Program-made: the position numbers and the translations under genes | Part shown: piece after piece, positions 6,592 to 17,011 of the stretch | Layout of the letters: every line of letters starts with the position of its first letter | How positions within the stretch are numbered: position 1 is the stretch's first letter | Notes under the pieces: model-generated | The model's database searches: none | Told to the model about the DNA's origin: nothing | Seen by the model: the letters and a program-made list of their open reading frames with translations, nothing else | Assembly (NCBI GenBank): GCA_964593795.1 | Contig: CAZQJC010000327.1 | Location: 45,920-109,919 of the forward strand | From: JAHFDS01 sp964593795 | Lineage (GTDB): Bacteria; Myxococcota_A; Polyangia; JAHFDS01 | DNA length: 64,000 bases | Direction: 5' to 3'

Positions 6592-9090
6592 ATGCCGAGC
6601 CAACGTCACCGGACCGGGAGTGGTCGCGGACCTGATCGTGGAGGGTTGCGATTCGGCGGGTGCCTCGGCGCGCTCGTCGCGCTCGCGCTGATCTCCGGCC
6701 CTCGGGGCACCGCCCATGCGGACGCGTCCGCACCCGACGGCGGAGCGCGGGACGCGGGCCCCAGGGACGCCGGCGCCGCCGACGCGCCCGCGACGGACGC
6801 GGCCTCGCCGCCGCCCGACGCCGCGCCGCCCGACGCGGCGCCCGCCCCGCGCCCGGGCCACACGCGGCTCGAGGTCGAGCTCGTCGACGCCGTCACGGAG
6901 CGGCCGATCGAGGGAGCCGTGCTCGTGCTGTCGGGCCGCCACGCGAGCGAGGAGGCCGTCTCCGACGACGCCGGGCGCGCGCGCTTCGACGTGCCGTTCG
7001 GGCGATACATCCTCTTCGCCGATCCGAGCGCGCACCAGCCGGCGCGGCGGAGCCTCGTCCTCGAGACCGCCCTCGCGAGGGTGCGCCTCCCGCTCGCGGC
7101 GCGCACCGCGCGCGAGGACGTGATCGCGGTGACCGAGCGACTCGATCCGCCGACGCCCCTCCAGCGCGAGGTCGCGCGCGACCAGCTCCGCTACGCGCCC
7201 GGCTCCGGCGGCGATCCGCTGCGCGTCATCCAGAGCCTGCCGGGCGTGGCGCGCGTGCCCTTCGGCGGCGGCGCGCTCCTCCTGCGGGGCACCTCCCCGC
7301 GTGACTCGCGGGCGCTCGTCGACGGCCTCGAGGTGCCGCAGCTCTTCCACTTCGGCGCGCTCGTGGCCACGTTCCAGCCGGCGTTCATCGAGCGCGTGGA
7401 CCTCTGGCCCGGCGGCTTCGACGCGCAGAACGGCCGGGCGCTCGGGGGCCTCGTCGCCGTGACGACGCGCGCGCCCAGGAAGGACCGCCTCTCCGGCGCC
7501 GTCGACGTCTCGCTCATCGACGCGACCGCGCTCGCCGAGGGCCCCCTCGGTGAGGGCGCCTTCGCGATCGGGATCCGCCGCAGCTACGTCGACGCCTTCC
7601 TGTCGGCGGTGTTGCCGAGCGGACGCGACTTCGACCTCGTCGTCGCGCCGCGCTACTACGACTACCAGGCCCGCTACGAGCGCGCGCTCGATCACGGCGT
7701 CTTGACGCTCACGGCCTTCGGCTCGGACGACCGCCTCGAGTTCCTGCGCCAGCAGCCGATCGGCTCGGACGACCTCTTCGACGGGCGCTTCCTCAACCAG
7801 ACCCTCTTCCATCGCCTGAGCGCGCGGCACCTCTGGCGCGGGCGCTCGGGCGCGCTCACCTCGCTCCTGGCCGTCGGCTTCGACCACCTCGAGCTCGAGC
7901 TCGGCCAGGTCACGACGCTCGAGCGGCGCGTCCCGATCACCTGGCGCGAGGACTACGCCTGGGCGATCGGCGATCGCCTGGAGATCCAGGCCGGCACCGA
8001 CGTCGTCGTCGGGCCGTGGTGGTTCGAGTCGCGGCGGCCCCCCGCCCTGCGCCCCGGCGAGCTCTACGATCCGACCATGCCCGTGGAGGTGGTACCCGCC
8101 ACGGGCGACGCGCTGTCGCTCTACGCGGGCGCCTCGCTGCGCGTACGCGCGCGCGTCACCGACTGGCTCGAGGTGCGGCCCGGCCTGCGCCTCGACTGGC
8201 TGCACCGCTCGGGCGAGCTCGTGTTCGACCCGCGCCTCGCCGTGCGCGAGCAGCTCTCCGACCGCGTCGCGCTCCGCCAGTACCTCGGCATCTACCACCA
8301 GCCGCCGGCCGACGTGGAGCTCGACCGCACCTTCGGCAACCCACGGCTCGAGGCGTCGGCCGCGATCCAGTCGGGCCTCGGCGCGTCGGTGCTGCTCCAT
8401 CCGGGCGTCTCGCTCGAGCTCGACACGTTCTACGACGAGCTCCTCGATCTGCCCGTGCCGAGCCAGCAGACCCCGGGCGGCTCCGCCGGCACCGGCAAGA
8501 ACCGCGCGGGCGGCCTCGAGGCAGGCACGGCCGTGTTCACGCCGGTCGTCGGCCTGCAGGGCTACCAGCAGGGCAGCGGCGTCGGAAGGGCCGTGGGCGG
8601 CGAGCTGCTCCTGCGCGCCGAGTCCTCGCGCGGCTTCGGCTGGATCGCCTACACGCTCTCCGAGGCAGTGCGGCAGGCGGACGCGTACGCGCCGGCGATG
8701 CCGTTCTCGTTCGATCAGACGCACATCCTCACCGTCCTCGGCAGCCACGAGCTCGGCCGCGGCTTCCGGCTCGGGGCGCGCTTCCGCTACGTCACGGGCA
8801 ACCCTTACACCAAGGTCGAGCGCGCGTGGCTCGACGCCGACCAGCTGCGCTACGTGCCCATCGCCGGCCCGACGAACGCCGAGCGCCTCTCGGACTTCCA
8901 CGCCCTCGACGTGCGGCTCGACAAGCAATGGCGCTTCGCGCGGTGGCAGCTCGACGCGTACCTCGACGTGCAGAACGTCTACGCGCACCAGAGCATCGAG
9001 GCCATCGTGTCGTCCTACGACTTCTCCCAGACCGCGCAGCTGCGCGGCCTGCCCATTCTGCCGTCCCTCGGCGTGCGAGGGACCTTCTGA
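6592..9090 (+). CDS. TonB-dependent receptor with N-terminal carboxypeptidase-regulatory-like domain
   Basis: An 832-residue outer-membrane receptor. A signal segment (LGALVALALISG, near 24-35) is followed by an Ala/Pro/Asp linker. Next comes a CarboxypepD_reg-like domain (LEVELVDAVTERPIEGAVLV, about 94-113), and then a plug domain with VIQSLPGVARVPFGGGALLLR and LWPGGFDAQNGRALGG (about 215-285). The rest is a long beta-barrel with alternating aromatic strands ending SLGVRGTF, a typical C-terminal Phe. No TonB box is obvious. The substrate is unknown. The following lipoprotein gene starts inside its stop codon (TGATG), so the two are translationally coupled and probably form a receptor/lipoprotein pair. 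Confidence 0.85.
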   Translation: MPSQRHRTGSGRGPDRGGLRFGGCLGALVALALISGPRGTAHADASAPDGGARDAGPRDAGAADAPATDAASPPPDAAPPDAAPAPRPGHTRLEVELVDAVTERPIEGAVLVLSGRHASEEAVSDDAGRARFDVPFGRYILFADPSAHQPARRSLVLETALARVRLPLAARTAREDVIAVTERLDPPTPLQREVARDQLRYAPGSGGDPLRVIQSLPGVARVPFGGGALLLRGTSPRDSRALVDGLEVPQLFHFGALVATFQPAFIERVDLWPGGFDAQNGRALGGLVAVTTRAPRKDRLSGAVDVSLIDATALAEGPLGEGAFAIGIRRSYVDAFLSAVLPSGRDFDLVVAPRYYDYQARYERALDHGVLTLTAFGSDDRLEFLRQQPIGSDDLFDGRFLNQTLFHRLSARHLWRGRSGALTSLLAVGFDHLELELGQVTTLERRVPITWREDYAWAIGDRLEIQAGTDVVVGPWWFESRRPPALRPGELYDPTMPVEVVPATGDALSLYAGASLRVRARVTDWLEVRPGLRLDWLHRSGELVFDPRLAVREQLSDRVALRQYLGIYHQPPADVELDRTFGNPRLEASAAIQSGLGASVLLHPGVSLELDTFYDELLDLPVPSQQTPGGSAGTGKNRAGGLEAGTAVFTPVVGLQGYQQGSGVGRAVGGELLLRAESSRGFGWIAYTLSEAVRQADAYAPAMPFSFDQTHILTVLGSHELGRGFRLGARFRYVTGNPYTKVERAWLDADQLRYVPIAGPTNAERLSDFHALDVRLDKQWRFARWQLDAYLDVQNVYAHQSIEAIVSSYDFSQTAQLRGLPILPSLGVRGTF

Positions 9091-9959
9091 TGCATTTGCT
9101 CATGCGGATATGCGCATTTGTAATGATCGCGCTCGCGTGCACGGACTCGCTGCCCGAGGTCTCGCGCGTGGACAAGCTGCGCCTCCTGTCGGTGCGCATG
9201 GACCCGCCCGAGGTGGCCCCCGGCGAGATGGCGACCGTGGCACCTCTCGCGGTGGACCCCGGGCGCCGTCCGCTCACGTACGCCTGGGTGGCGTGCGACC
9301 CTCGCCTGCCGCTCGAGGATCCGGCCGACTGCAAGGAGGTGCTCGGCGTCCCCCTCCTCGACAACGGCGACGGCCGCGCGGAGTTCTCGGTGGACGAGGT
9401 CCTCGCGACGTTCCGACGTCGGCCCGGCCCGGCCGCGCCAGATCCGGCGGCGGCGGCGGCGCTCGCGGGCGGCGGGCGCATCGTCCTGCCGCTCGTGCTC
9501 AAGGTGCGCGCCGGGAACGACACGATCACGGCGGTCAAGCGCATCGTGTGGTCGCCGGGCGTGACGACGCGCAACAAGAACCCGCAGGTCCTCTACGTGG
9601 TCGCGAGCCGCCAGCCGCTCGACGCGCAGATCGCGCGGCGCATCCCCGCGGGTCTGACGGTGCCCGTCGGCGTCGTGCAGCAGGGCCTCGACTTCGAGGT
9701 CTACGACCCCGACGGCGCGGGCCCCGAGGGGCCGCGGCCCGAGCGCCACCACGCGCACTGGTTCGCGACCGGCGGCACGTTCCTGCACGACGAGACCGTC
9801 TCGGGCCAGACCGAGGACGGCCCGCGCTCCGAGGAGAACGAGTGGACGGCGCCCGAGGAGGCCGGCACGGTGCGCCTGTGGGTCGTCGTCACCGACGGCC
9901 GCGGCGGCGAGACCTGGGAGGAGCGCCCGTTCGAGGTGCTGCCTCGCGCAGGTGGCTGA
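9090..9959 (+). CDS. Lipoprotein coupled to the TonB-dependent receptor
   Basis: A 289-residue lipoprotein whose ATG overlaps the receptor stop by one base. The signal MRICAFVMIALAC ends in an ALAC lipobox. The mature part begins with the strand-rich DKLRLLSVRMDPPEVAPGEM, an Ig-like beginning. It ends with TVRLWVVVTDGRGGETWEER, which resembles PKD/Ig-like C-terminal strands, so the chain may hold two or three such modules. No catalytic residues were seen. By position it is likely a surface or periplasmic partner of the receptor, comparable to the SusD-like partner in other systems but without sequence similarity to SusD. Confidence 0.72.
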   Translation: MHLLMRICAFVMIALACTDSLPEVSRVDKLRLLSVRMDPPEVAPGEMATVAPLAVDPGRRPLTYAWVACDPRLPLEDPADCKEVLGVPLLDNGDGRAEFSVDEVLATFRRRPGPAAPDPAAAAALAGGGRIVLPLVLKVRAGNDTITAVKRIVWSPGVTTRNKNPQVLYVVASRQPLDAQIARRIPAGLTVPVGVVQQGLDFEVYDPDGAGPEGPRPERHHAHWFATGGTFLHDETVSGQTEDGPRSEENEWTAPEEAGTVRLWVVVTDGRGGETWEERPFEVLPRAGG

Positions 9960-9985
9960 CGGCGTTCGGCCGTCCCTCGTTCGGC

Positions 9986-10172
9986 GACAGGGCGCCGCGA
10001 GCGCAGCGAGGCGTGCCGCCCGCAGGCTGTGCCGCACGACGACGCTGCGCGCCTTCGGCGCGACCGGCACAGGGACCCGCGGAGCGCGGAGTGGGAGCGA
10101 CACAGCTCAGCCACGAGTTGCTCGAGGTGCGCATCGAAGCACCGGAGCCGACGCGCATCGATGTGGGCTCGG
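9986..10172 (-). repeat. Intergenic repeat R1, copy B
   Basis: Inverted relative to copy A at 3569-3765 and closely similar over about 190 bases, including the CGCGCC-GAA-GGCGCG hairpin. It fills the gap between the lipoprotein stop (9959) and the next start (10197). Plus-strand frame reads TQLSHELLEVRIEAPE, then RIDVGSD and TAG, the same peptide as copy A read on its minus strand. Confidence 0.7.
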
Positions 10173-10196
10173 ACTAGTGCTAGATTCCGCGCTGTC

Positions 10197-10520
10197 GTGA
10201 AGAAGCGGGACGATCAGATGGCGCGGGTGTGCAACGTGCTCCTCGGCAGCGTCGGACGCGGCGCGCTCTGGAGCACCGGCGAGCCGAGCACCAAGGCGCT
10301 CTCGCTCCACAACTCGAGCGGCAAGGTGCTCTCGGGCGAGGAGCGCACGATGCTGCTCCTCGCGTGGGCGCTATGGGACGGCGGCGGGGGCCTGCGCGTC
10401 TCGGACCTGCTCAAGTCGCTCAAGCCCGAGCGGCTCGCGCTCGTCGGCTCGCTGCTCGGCGCGATGGCCGGCGGCGAGGCCGCCCTCGGCGGCTGGCTCG
10501 CGCAGCACGAGAAGAAGTAG
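10197..10520 (+). CDS. Conserved-looking small hypothetical protein
   Basis: A 107-residue protein from GTG 10197, reading VKKRDDQMARVCNVLLGS at the start and ending GGWLAQHEKK. The middle is helical (TMLLLAWALWDGGGGLRVSD, then LLKSLKPERLALVGSLLGAM) without a charge pattern suggesting DNA binding. TAGATT ten bases before the GTG may be its -10. Longer in-frame starts run into repeat R1 and are rejected. It converges on the DUF1015 gene. No family was recognised. Confidence 0.58.
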   Translation: MKKRDDQMARVCNVLLGSVGRGALWSTGEPSTKALSLHNSSGKVLSGEERTMLLLAWALWDGGGGLRVSDLLKSLKPERLALVGSLLGAMAGGEAALGGWLAQHEKK

Positions 10521-10587
10521 CAGCGTCGGCGCCGGCCGGATCCGGAGCCCGGACGAGCACGAGCACGATTTCCGATGGCTGTTGAGC

Positions 10588-11802
10588 TCAGAACGTGTGG
10601 ACGAAGAGGCCGCTGCGCAGCTTGGGCTCGAACCAGGTGCTCTTCGGCGGCATGAGCAGGCCCGCGTCCGAGACCGCGATGAGCTCGCCGATCTGCGTGG
10701 GGTGCAGGTGTAGCGCGAGCGAGAAGCCTTCCTTGTCGACGCGCCGCTCGAGCTCACGGGCCCCGCGGATGCCCCCCACGAAGTCGACGTTCCTGTCGCG
10801 GCGCGGGTCCGTGATGCCGAAGATCGGCGCGAGGAGCTGGTCCTGGCAGATCGACGCGTCGAGCGACGCCACCGGATCCTCGGCGTCGTAGCTGCCGCGC
10901 CGCACGGAGACCGAATGCCACCTTCCGCCGACGTAGGCGGAGAAGCGCTTGGGTGCATCGGGCGCGGGCTCGCGGGTCTCGCCGACGTCGAAGCGCCTCT
11001 TCAGCTCCGCGAGCAGCTCGTCGGGTGAGCGGTGCTGCGGGTCCTTGACCACGCGGTTGTACGCGAGGATCTGCATCTGATCGTGCGGGAAGATGACGGC
11101 GAGGAACGCGTCGTGCTCTCCCGGCTGCCCACGCCGGCCCGCGTGCACGCGCGACGCCGCGGCGCTCCGGTGGTGGCCATCGGCCACGTAGAGCGTGGGC
11201 ACGGGCGCAAACGCCGCCGAGAGCGCGGCCGAGCGCGCGGCGTCCACGACCCACAGCGTGTGGCGCACGGCGTCCGGCGTCTCGAAGTCGTACGTGGGCG
11301 CCTGCCGCTCGACCTCGGCGCAGGCGGCGTCGATCTCCGCCTTGGCGCGGTACGTCAGGAACACCGGCTCGTCGTGCGCGCCGAGGACGTCGATGTGGTG
11401 CGTGCGGTCGTCCTCCTTGTCCGCGCGCGTCTTCTCGTGCTTCTTGATGACGTCGCGGTCGTACTCGTCGACGGTCACGCAGCCGACGAGGCCCACCTGC
11501 CGGTGCGCGCCCATCTTCTGCGCGTAGAGATAGAGGTGCGGCTCCGCGTCGCGCACGAGCGTGCCACGGGCCTCGAACGCGGCGAGGTTCTCGCGGGCCT
11601 TGTCGTACACCGCGGCCGAGTGCTCGTCGGTGCCGTGCGGTAGGTCGATCTCCGCGCGCGAGACGTGGAGGAAGCTCTCGGCGTTTCCCGCGGCGAGCTG
11701 CCTCGCCTCCTCCGTGTTGATCACGTCGTAGGGCGGGCTCGCGACGGAGGGGGCGAGCGAGACCGGGGGCCGCAGGGCACAAAAGGGGCGGACGGTGGCC
11801 AT
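10588..11802 (-). CDS. DUF1015 family protein
   Basis: A 404-residue protein of the DUF1015 (COG4198) family, full length. Diagnostic stretches are PPYDVINTEEARQLAAGN near 23-40, DRDVIKKHEKTRADKEDDRT near 114-133, and LYVADGHHRSAAASR near 205-219 with the invariant DGHHR. Relatives are often annotated as SerK-like or ParB/sulfiredoxin-fold enzymes and are frequently near serine biosynthesis genes, but no such neighbours exist here, so the activity is unassigned. TAGGGT followed by six bases precedes the ATG, so the message is probably leaderless. Confidence 0.85.
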   Translation of the reverse strand: MATVRPFCALRPPVSLAPSVASPPYDVINTEEARQLAAGNAESFLHVSRAEIDLPHGTDEHSAAVYDKARENLAAFEARGTLVRDAEPHLYLYAQKMGAHRQVGLVGCVTVDEYDRDVIKKHEKTRADKEDDRTHHIDVLGAHDEPVFLTYRAKAEIDAACAEVERQAPTYDFETPDAVRHTLWVVDAARSAALSAAFAPVPTLYVADGHHRSAAASRVHAGRRGQPGEHDAFLAVIFPHDQMQILAYNRVVKDPQHRSPDELLAELKRRFDVGETREPAPDAPKRFSAYVGGRWHSVSVRRGSYDAEDPVASLDASICQDQLLAPIFGITDPRRDRNVDFVGGIRGARELERRVDKEGFSLALHLHPTQIGELIAVSDAGLLMPPKSTWFEPKLRSGLFVHTF

Positions 11803-11808
11803 GAGCGA

Positions 11809-11814
11809 ACCCTA
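11809..11814 (-). promoter_or_regulatory. -10-like element TAGGGT, leaderless spacing
   Basis: On the minus strand TAGGGT is followed by six bases (TCGCTC) and then the ATG at 11802 of the DUF1015 gene. No ribosome-binding site is present. Confidence 0.55.
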
Positions 11815-11828
11815 ACCGAAGCGACAGC

Positions 11829-12506
11829 CTACGTGTCGAGGGAGAACGGCGTGAAGTTCGTGTCGCGGTCGTAGTGGTCCTCCTCTTCCACGCGCTTTAG
11901 GAAGCGCACGACCACGTAGGTGAGCGGCGTCGCGACGACCTCCCAGCCGACCTTGATGCAGTAGTTCGCGAGCATGACCTTGGCGAGCATCGCGTTGTCC
12001 CACCGGCCGTAGAAGGCCAGGGGATAGAAGATGAGCGTGTCGATGCACTCGCCCGCGATGGTCGAGCCGATCGTGCGCAGCCACAGGAAGCGCCCGTCGG
12101 TCTTGACCTTGAGCTTGGCCAGCGTGAACGAGTTGGCGAACTCGCCGCACCAGTAGGCGATGAGCGACGAGCCGGCGATGCGCCAGGTCGAGCCGAACGC
12201 GGCCGCGATGGTCTCCTGGCCGGTCCAGCCGGGCGCGGGCGGCAGGGCCACGATGACGGCGCTCATCGCCGACGCGAACGCGAGCGCGGCGAAGCCCGCC
12301 CACACGACGCGCCGTGAGTGCGCGTAGCCGTAGACCTCGGTCAGGACGTCGCCGAACAGGTAGCTGATCGGGAAGAAGAGGTTGCCGGCGCCGAACGTGA
12401 AGCCGCCGACCTCGGTGATCTTGCTGACGCCGATCAGGTTCGCGCACAGGAGCGTGCACACGAACGCGGCCATGATGAGGTCGTAGTAGCGGTACTGGCG
12501 GGTCAT
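11829..12506 (-). CDS. yhhQ: Queuosine precursor transporter, YhhQ/VUT (DUF165) family
   Basis: A 225-residue integral membrane protein with about six helices. Family motifs are LLCANLIGVSKITEVGGFTF, FFPISYLFGDVLTEVYGY, LIAYWCGEFANSFTLAKLKV and TIGSTIAGECIDTLIFYPLA. Members import queuosine precursors (preQ0, preQ1 or the queuine base), the modified guanine of tRNA position 34. The start at ATG 12506 (MTRQYRYYDLIMAAF) is preferred because the longer frame to 12560 would overlap the upstream gene. It lies 16 bases after the YihY-like gene, so both probably share a transcript. queG, the last step of queuosine synthesis, is 14 kb away. Confidence 0.82.
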   Translation of the reverse strand: MTRQYRYYDLIMAAFVCTLLCANLIGVSKITEVGGFTFGAGNLFFPISYLFGDVLTEVYGYAHSRRVVWAGFAALAFASAMSAVIVALPPAPGWTGQETIAAAFGSTWRIAGSSLIAYWCGEFANSFTLAKLKVKTDGRFLWLRTIGSTIAGECIDTLIFYPLAFYGRWDNAMLAKVMLANYCIKVGWEVVATPLTYVVVRFLKRVEEEDHYDRDTNFTPFSLDT

Positions 12507-12522
12507 GAGGTCGGGCGCGGGA

Positions 12523-13977
12523 TCAGGCGACGGGCTCGTCGGGCGGGGCGTCCGTCGCACCGGCGGCGGCGGCGGCGACGGCGGGCGCGTCTGCGGCGGC
12601 CCCCTCGGCCCCTTCCTCGTGGCCCGCGAGCTCGGCCATCATGCGCGCCTGCTCCTCGGCCGCGGCGCGCTCGATCGCGCGGGCCACCGAGCCGGGGGCC
12701 TCGAGCATGTCGGCCAGCGTCAGCGCGCCGAGGCGCTGGCTGCGCCAGCCGTCGAGCTCGGTCACGAGCGCGTCGAACTTGGGCGAGCGCAGGGGCGCGC
12801 CGTCCGTGAGCGCGAGCGTCGGCATGATGTCCCCGAGGAGGATCCGCTCCGGCGGCCGCGCCGGCACGTAGCCCGGCGAGTCGCCCGGGATCTCGAGCGC
12901 GAGCTTGCGCGCGATGAGGTTCTTCATGATGCGATCGATGGCCTCCTCCGGGAGCTGGAAGAGCAGTGCCAGGTCGCGCCGCTTGGCCGCGCCGCCGCCG
13001 TCGCGGTGCACGGTCGCGCAGGTCAGGAGGACGCGCGAGGCGAGCACGGTGCGCTCCTGGCGCCCCTGCGACCGCTCGAGCTGCATCGCGAGCTCGAGCG
13101 CCGCGAGGTTCTGCGCGGCGTAGGCGATCTCGCAGCCGAACAGCACGACCAGCCACGCGAGGTAGATCCAGAGGAAGAGGAGCGGCAGCAGGCCGACGGC
13201 GCCGTAGATGCCCTGCTGCTTGACGAGCGCGACCTTGACGTAGGTGGCGAAGCCGATCTTGGCGAACTCGAAGACGAGCGCCGCGAGGCCCCCACCGAGG
13301 AACGCCGCGCTCCAGCGCACGCGCGCCACGGGGAGGAACTTGTACATGCCCGTCAGGCCGAGCCACGACACGAGGAAGGGCCCCATGAAGTGAAGGCCCT
13401 TGAGCTCGGAGGGGATCTTGGCGCTCATCCCGAGCGACGCGCCGACGAGCACGGGCATGAGCGTCGCGAGCGCGTAGAACACCATGAACTTCTGCAGGAG
13501 CGAGCGCTTCTGGCCGGTCCGCCAGATCTCGTTGAAGACCTCCTCGACCAGCTTGAAGAGCGAGAAGCCGAGGTAGGCCGTGATGATGAGGCCGAACGAT
13601 CCGAGCGCGCCGCCGGAGATCTTCTGCGTGAAGCCGACGAGCGTCGCGGAGAAGTCCTGCGGCATCCCCGGGAAGATCGCGGTGATCTTGTCGACGATGA
13701 GGTCCTTCTCGTTGTTCTGGGAGAAGGCGTTCAGGCCCACGAACGCGACGGTCAGGAGCGGGACCAGCGACAGGATGCTCTGGAAGGCGAGCGCCTGGCC
13801 GAGCTTGAGGCAGCGGTCCTCGATGAACTGCCGGCCGAGCTGCAGGAAGAGGCGCCCCCAGTAGGCGATCGCCTTGTGCCTGCGCAGGCGGTTGATGCTC
13901 GACACCCGCACGTCCTTGGGAGCGTGCCCACCGTCCCCTCCGCCCGCGCTCCAGCCCTGGCCGTTCGAGGTCGCCAT
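12523..13977 (-). CDS. YihY/virulence factor BrkB family membrane protein
   Basis: A 484-residue protein of the YihY/BrkB family (once misnamed RNase BN). About six membrane helices span residues 45-315, with the family motif LAFQSILSLVPLLTVAF near 62-79 and a final helix LLFLWIYLAWLVVLFGCEIAY near 287-307. The last about 170 residues form a cytoplasmic tail. It contains a winged-helix-like part (LALLFQLPEEAIDRIMKNLI) and an Ala-rich C-terminus. Function in the family is unknown; transport or flippase roles have been suggested. CATAAT sits six bases before the ATG. Confidence 0.85.
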   Translation of the reverse strand: MATSNGQGWSAGGGDGGHAPKDVRVSSINRLRRHKAIAYWGRLFLQLGRQFIEDRCLKLGQALAFQSILSLVPLLTVAFVGLNAFSQNNEKDLIVDKITAIFPGMPQDFSATLVGFTQKISGGALGSFGLIITAYLGFSLFKLVEEVFNEIWRTGQKRSLLQKFMVFYALATLMPVLVGASLGMSAKIPSELKGLHFMGPFLVSWLGLTGMYKFLPVARVRWSAAFLGGGLAALVFEFAKIGFATYVKVALVKQQGIYGAVGLLPLLFLWIYLAWLVVLFGCEIAYAAQNLAALELAMQLERSQGRQERTVLASRVLLTCATVHRDGGGAAKRRDLALLFQLPEEAIDRIMKNLIARKLALEIPGDSPGYVPARPPERILLGDIMPTLALTDGAPLRSPKFDALVTELDGWRSQRLGALTLADMLEAPGSVARAIERAAAEEQARMMAELAGHEEGAEGAAADAPAVAAAAAGATDAPPDEPVA

Positions 13978-13983
13978 GCCGCC

Positions 13984-13989
13984 ATTATG
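13984..13989 (-). promoter_or_regulatory. -10-like element CATAAT, leaderless spacing
   Basis: On the minus strand CATAAT is followed by six bases (GGCGGC) and the ATG at 13977 of the YihY-like gene. The hexamer differs from TATAAT at one base. Confidence 0.6.
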
Positions 13990-14051
13990 GGCCGAGTGGG
14001 CTTGCCGGTGTGGGGAACCTCACGAGGGACGGGTCAGGTGGTCAGGGGTGC

Positions 14052-14057
14052 TACAAT
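14052..14057 (+). promoter_or_regulatory. -10-like element TACAAT before the DUF4388 operon
   Basis: TACAAT ends 12 bases before the ATG at 14070. It divides a 92-base gap shared with the divergent YihY-like gene. The leader would be about five bases. Confidence 0.5.
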
Positions 14058-14069
14058 TCGCCTCCCCGC

Positions 14070-16057
14070 ATGGCCGACGGAATCGTCGTGCTCGTCAGCG
14101 ACACCGAGGAGGCGGAGGCGGCACGCCGCCTGGCTGCGTCGGTCGGCCTGCGCGCGGCGGTCGAGGTCGTCGGCAAGGACGGCGCGACGGCGCTCGATCT
14201 CGTCGAGGCGCCGGGGCTACAGATCGCGGCGCTGACGCCGCGCCTGTCGCCGATCACGCGCGAGCTCATCGTGGCGCACGCGCGCTCGCGCGGGCTGCGC
14301 ATCGTCGAGCTGCCGCGCCTCGAGGAGCCCGAGGCGGTCGCCGTGATCCTCGCGAGCCTCGGCGAGCCGCGCGTGCAGCCGCCCTTGCCGGCGCGCCTGC
14401 CGACGATGCCGCCGTGGCGCGCGCGCACGGAGATCCTGATGGCGGGCGCGGAGCCCGCAGTCGAGCCGGAGCACCCGCCGCAGGAGCTGCCCGCCCACCC
14501 GACGCGCACCGACGAACGGCCGCTCGTGGGGCGGGACTCGCGGCCCCCGGTGGCGAGGGACTCGCGGCCGCCGGGACGCGACACGCGGCCGCCCGAGACC
14601 CGGCAGAGCGGGCACACGGTGGCGTTCGAGGCGCCGCGGCCGCTGGCGCAGCCCTCGCAGGAGCTGCGGCCCGAGGGCACGTTCGCGCGCGAGGTGCGGC
14701 GCACGATCGAGGAGATCGAGCACCGCCTGTTCCCCGAGAGCGTGCCCGGCTCGGCCGCACGGCACGATCCGGTGGACGACTTCGATCTCGAGGCCTTCGC
14801 GCTGCAGACGGTGCCGGGGATCGACCTGCGGCGCCTCGACGACGACGAGCCCACGCGCGTGCCGCCGCCCGATCGTCCGCGCCTCGCGCAGGCGGGGATC
14901 GAGCCGCCCACCGACGAGGAGCAGCGGCGGCGAAGGGGCATCCGCACGCCCACGGTGCCCGCGATGCTCGCGCCCCCGCCACGCGTCACCGAGGCGCCCG
15001 CGGCGCTGCCGCCGCCGCCGGGGCGGCGCACCGATCCCGCGCCGGCGCAGGTGCCGGGCGGCCGCATCGAGGACCAGGATCTCGCGCTCGTGCTCGGCAG
15101 CCTCATCGCTCGCTCCGCGACGGGCGCGCTCGAGCTCGTGCGCCGCGGCGTCGAGAAGCGCGTCTTCTTCGAGGACGGCGACATCGTGGGCGCGGCGTCG
15201 AACGCGCCGGGCGACGGCATCCTCGATCTCCTCGTGCGAGAAGGCGCGCTCGCCCCCTCGGACGCGGCCCGCGTGGCGGAGTCGGGCCGGAAGAGCGGGG
15301 CGCGCGACGAGGGCATGCTGCTGTCGCTCCTCCCCCTCCCGGCGAGCGAGCGGGCGCTCGCGCTCGCCCGGCGCGCCGAGTCCATCGTTTGCTCGCTCCT
15401 CGGCTGGACGCACGGCGAGCTCCGCTTCTCGGAGCGGGCGCCGCGCGCGGCGGAGCGCGTGCTCATGCCCCCCGCGCCGTGGCTGGTGCTCGAGGGCGTG
15501 CGCCGGCGCTACGGCCTCGACCGGCTGCTCCTGCTCCTGCCACCGGAGACGGAGCTGCAGCGGACCGGGGAGGCGGACGACCTCCTGCATGCGCTCGAGC
15601 TCGGCGAGGACGAGCGGCGGCTGCTCGAGCACATCGGCGGCGGCGCCACGGTCGGCGACGCGCTCTCGCGCGGCGCGGCGCTCGGCGAGCTCGCGACGTT
15701 GCAGCTCCTCTGGGCGGCGATCGCGCTCGGCGCGCTGTCGGCGCACGCGCAGACGGCGGAGCAGTCGGCCGTGGCCCCCGAGGCGCTGCGCGAGGCGGTC
15801 CAGCGCAAGCGCGAGCTGTGCGAGGAGGGCGACTACTTCGAGCTCCTCGGCGCGCGGCGCACCGACTCCACGCACGAGCTGCGGCGCGCCTACGAGCGCG
15901 CGTGCGCGGCGTTCGCGCCCGAGCGCGTGCGGGACCCTGCCCTGCGCGAGGACCTCGTGACGATCCGGCGCATGCTCGACGAGGCCATGAGCGTCCTCGG
16001 TGACGAGGCGCTGCGCGCCGAGTACCGCGCGGCCCTCGCGCACCCGGAGCGGCTGCC

Positions 16058-16061
<4 letters not shown>
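14070..16061 (+). CDS. DUF4388 (PATAN) domain protein with degenerate J-like domain
   Basis: A 663-residue cytoplasmic protein. Residues 1-95 form a compact N-terminal domain (MADGIVVLVSDTEEAEAARR). A long disordered Pro/Arg-rich part follows to about 325. A DUF4388 domain begins near 333 (LALVLGSLIARSATGALELV, then KRVFFEDGDIVGA). The C-terminus from about 588 (DYFELLGARRTDSTHELRRA) looks like a DnaJ J-domain, but the HPD triad is missing, so it should not stimulate Hsp70. The start at ATG 14070 follows TACAAT. The fmt gene starts within its stop (TTGA), placing this protein at the head of a translation-related operon. Its role is unknown; DUF4388 proteins are linked to signalling scaffolds in myxobacteria. 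Confidence 0.75.

Positions 16062-17007
<946 letters not shown>

Positions 17008-17011
<4 letters not shown>

Noticed and set aside
6316..8988. 890-residue minus-strand open frame opposite the TonB receptor
   Set aside because: Low-complexity composition, no start signal, and the plus strand has clear receptor motifs.
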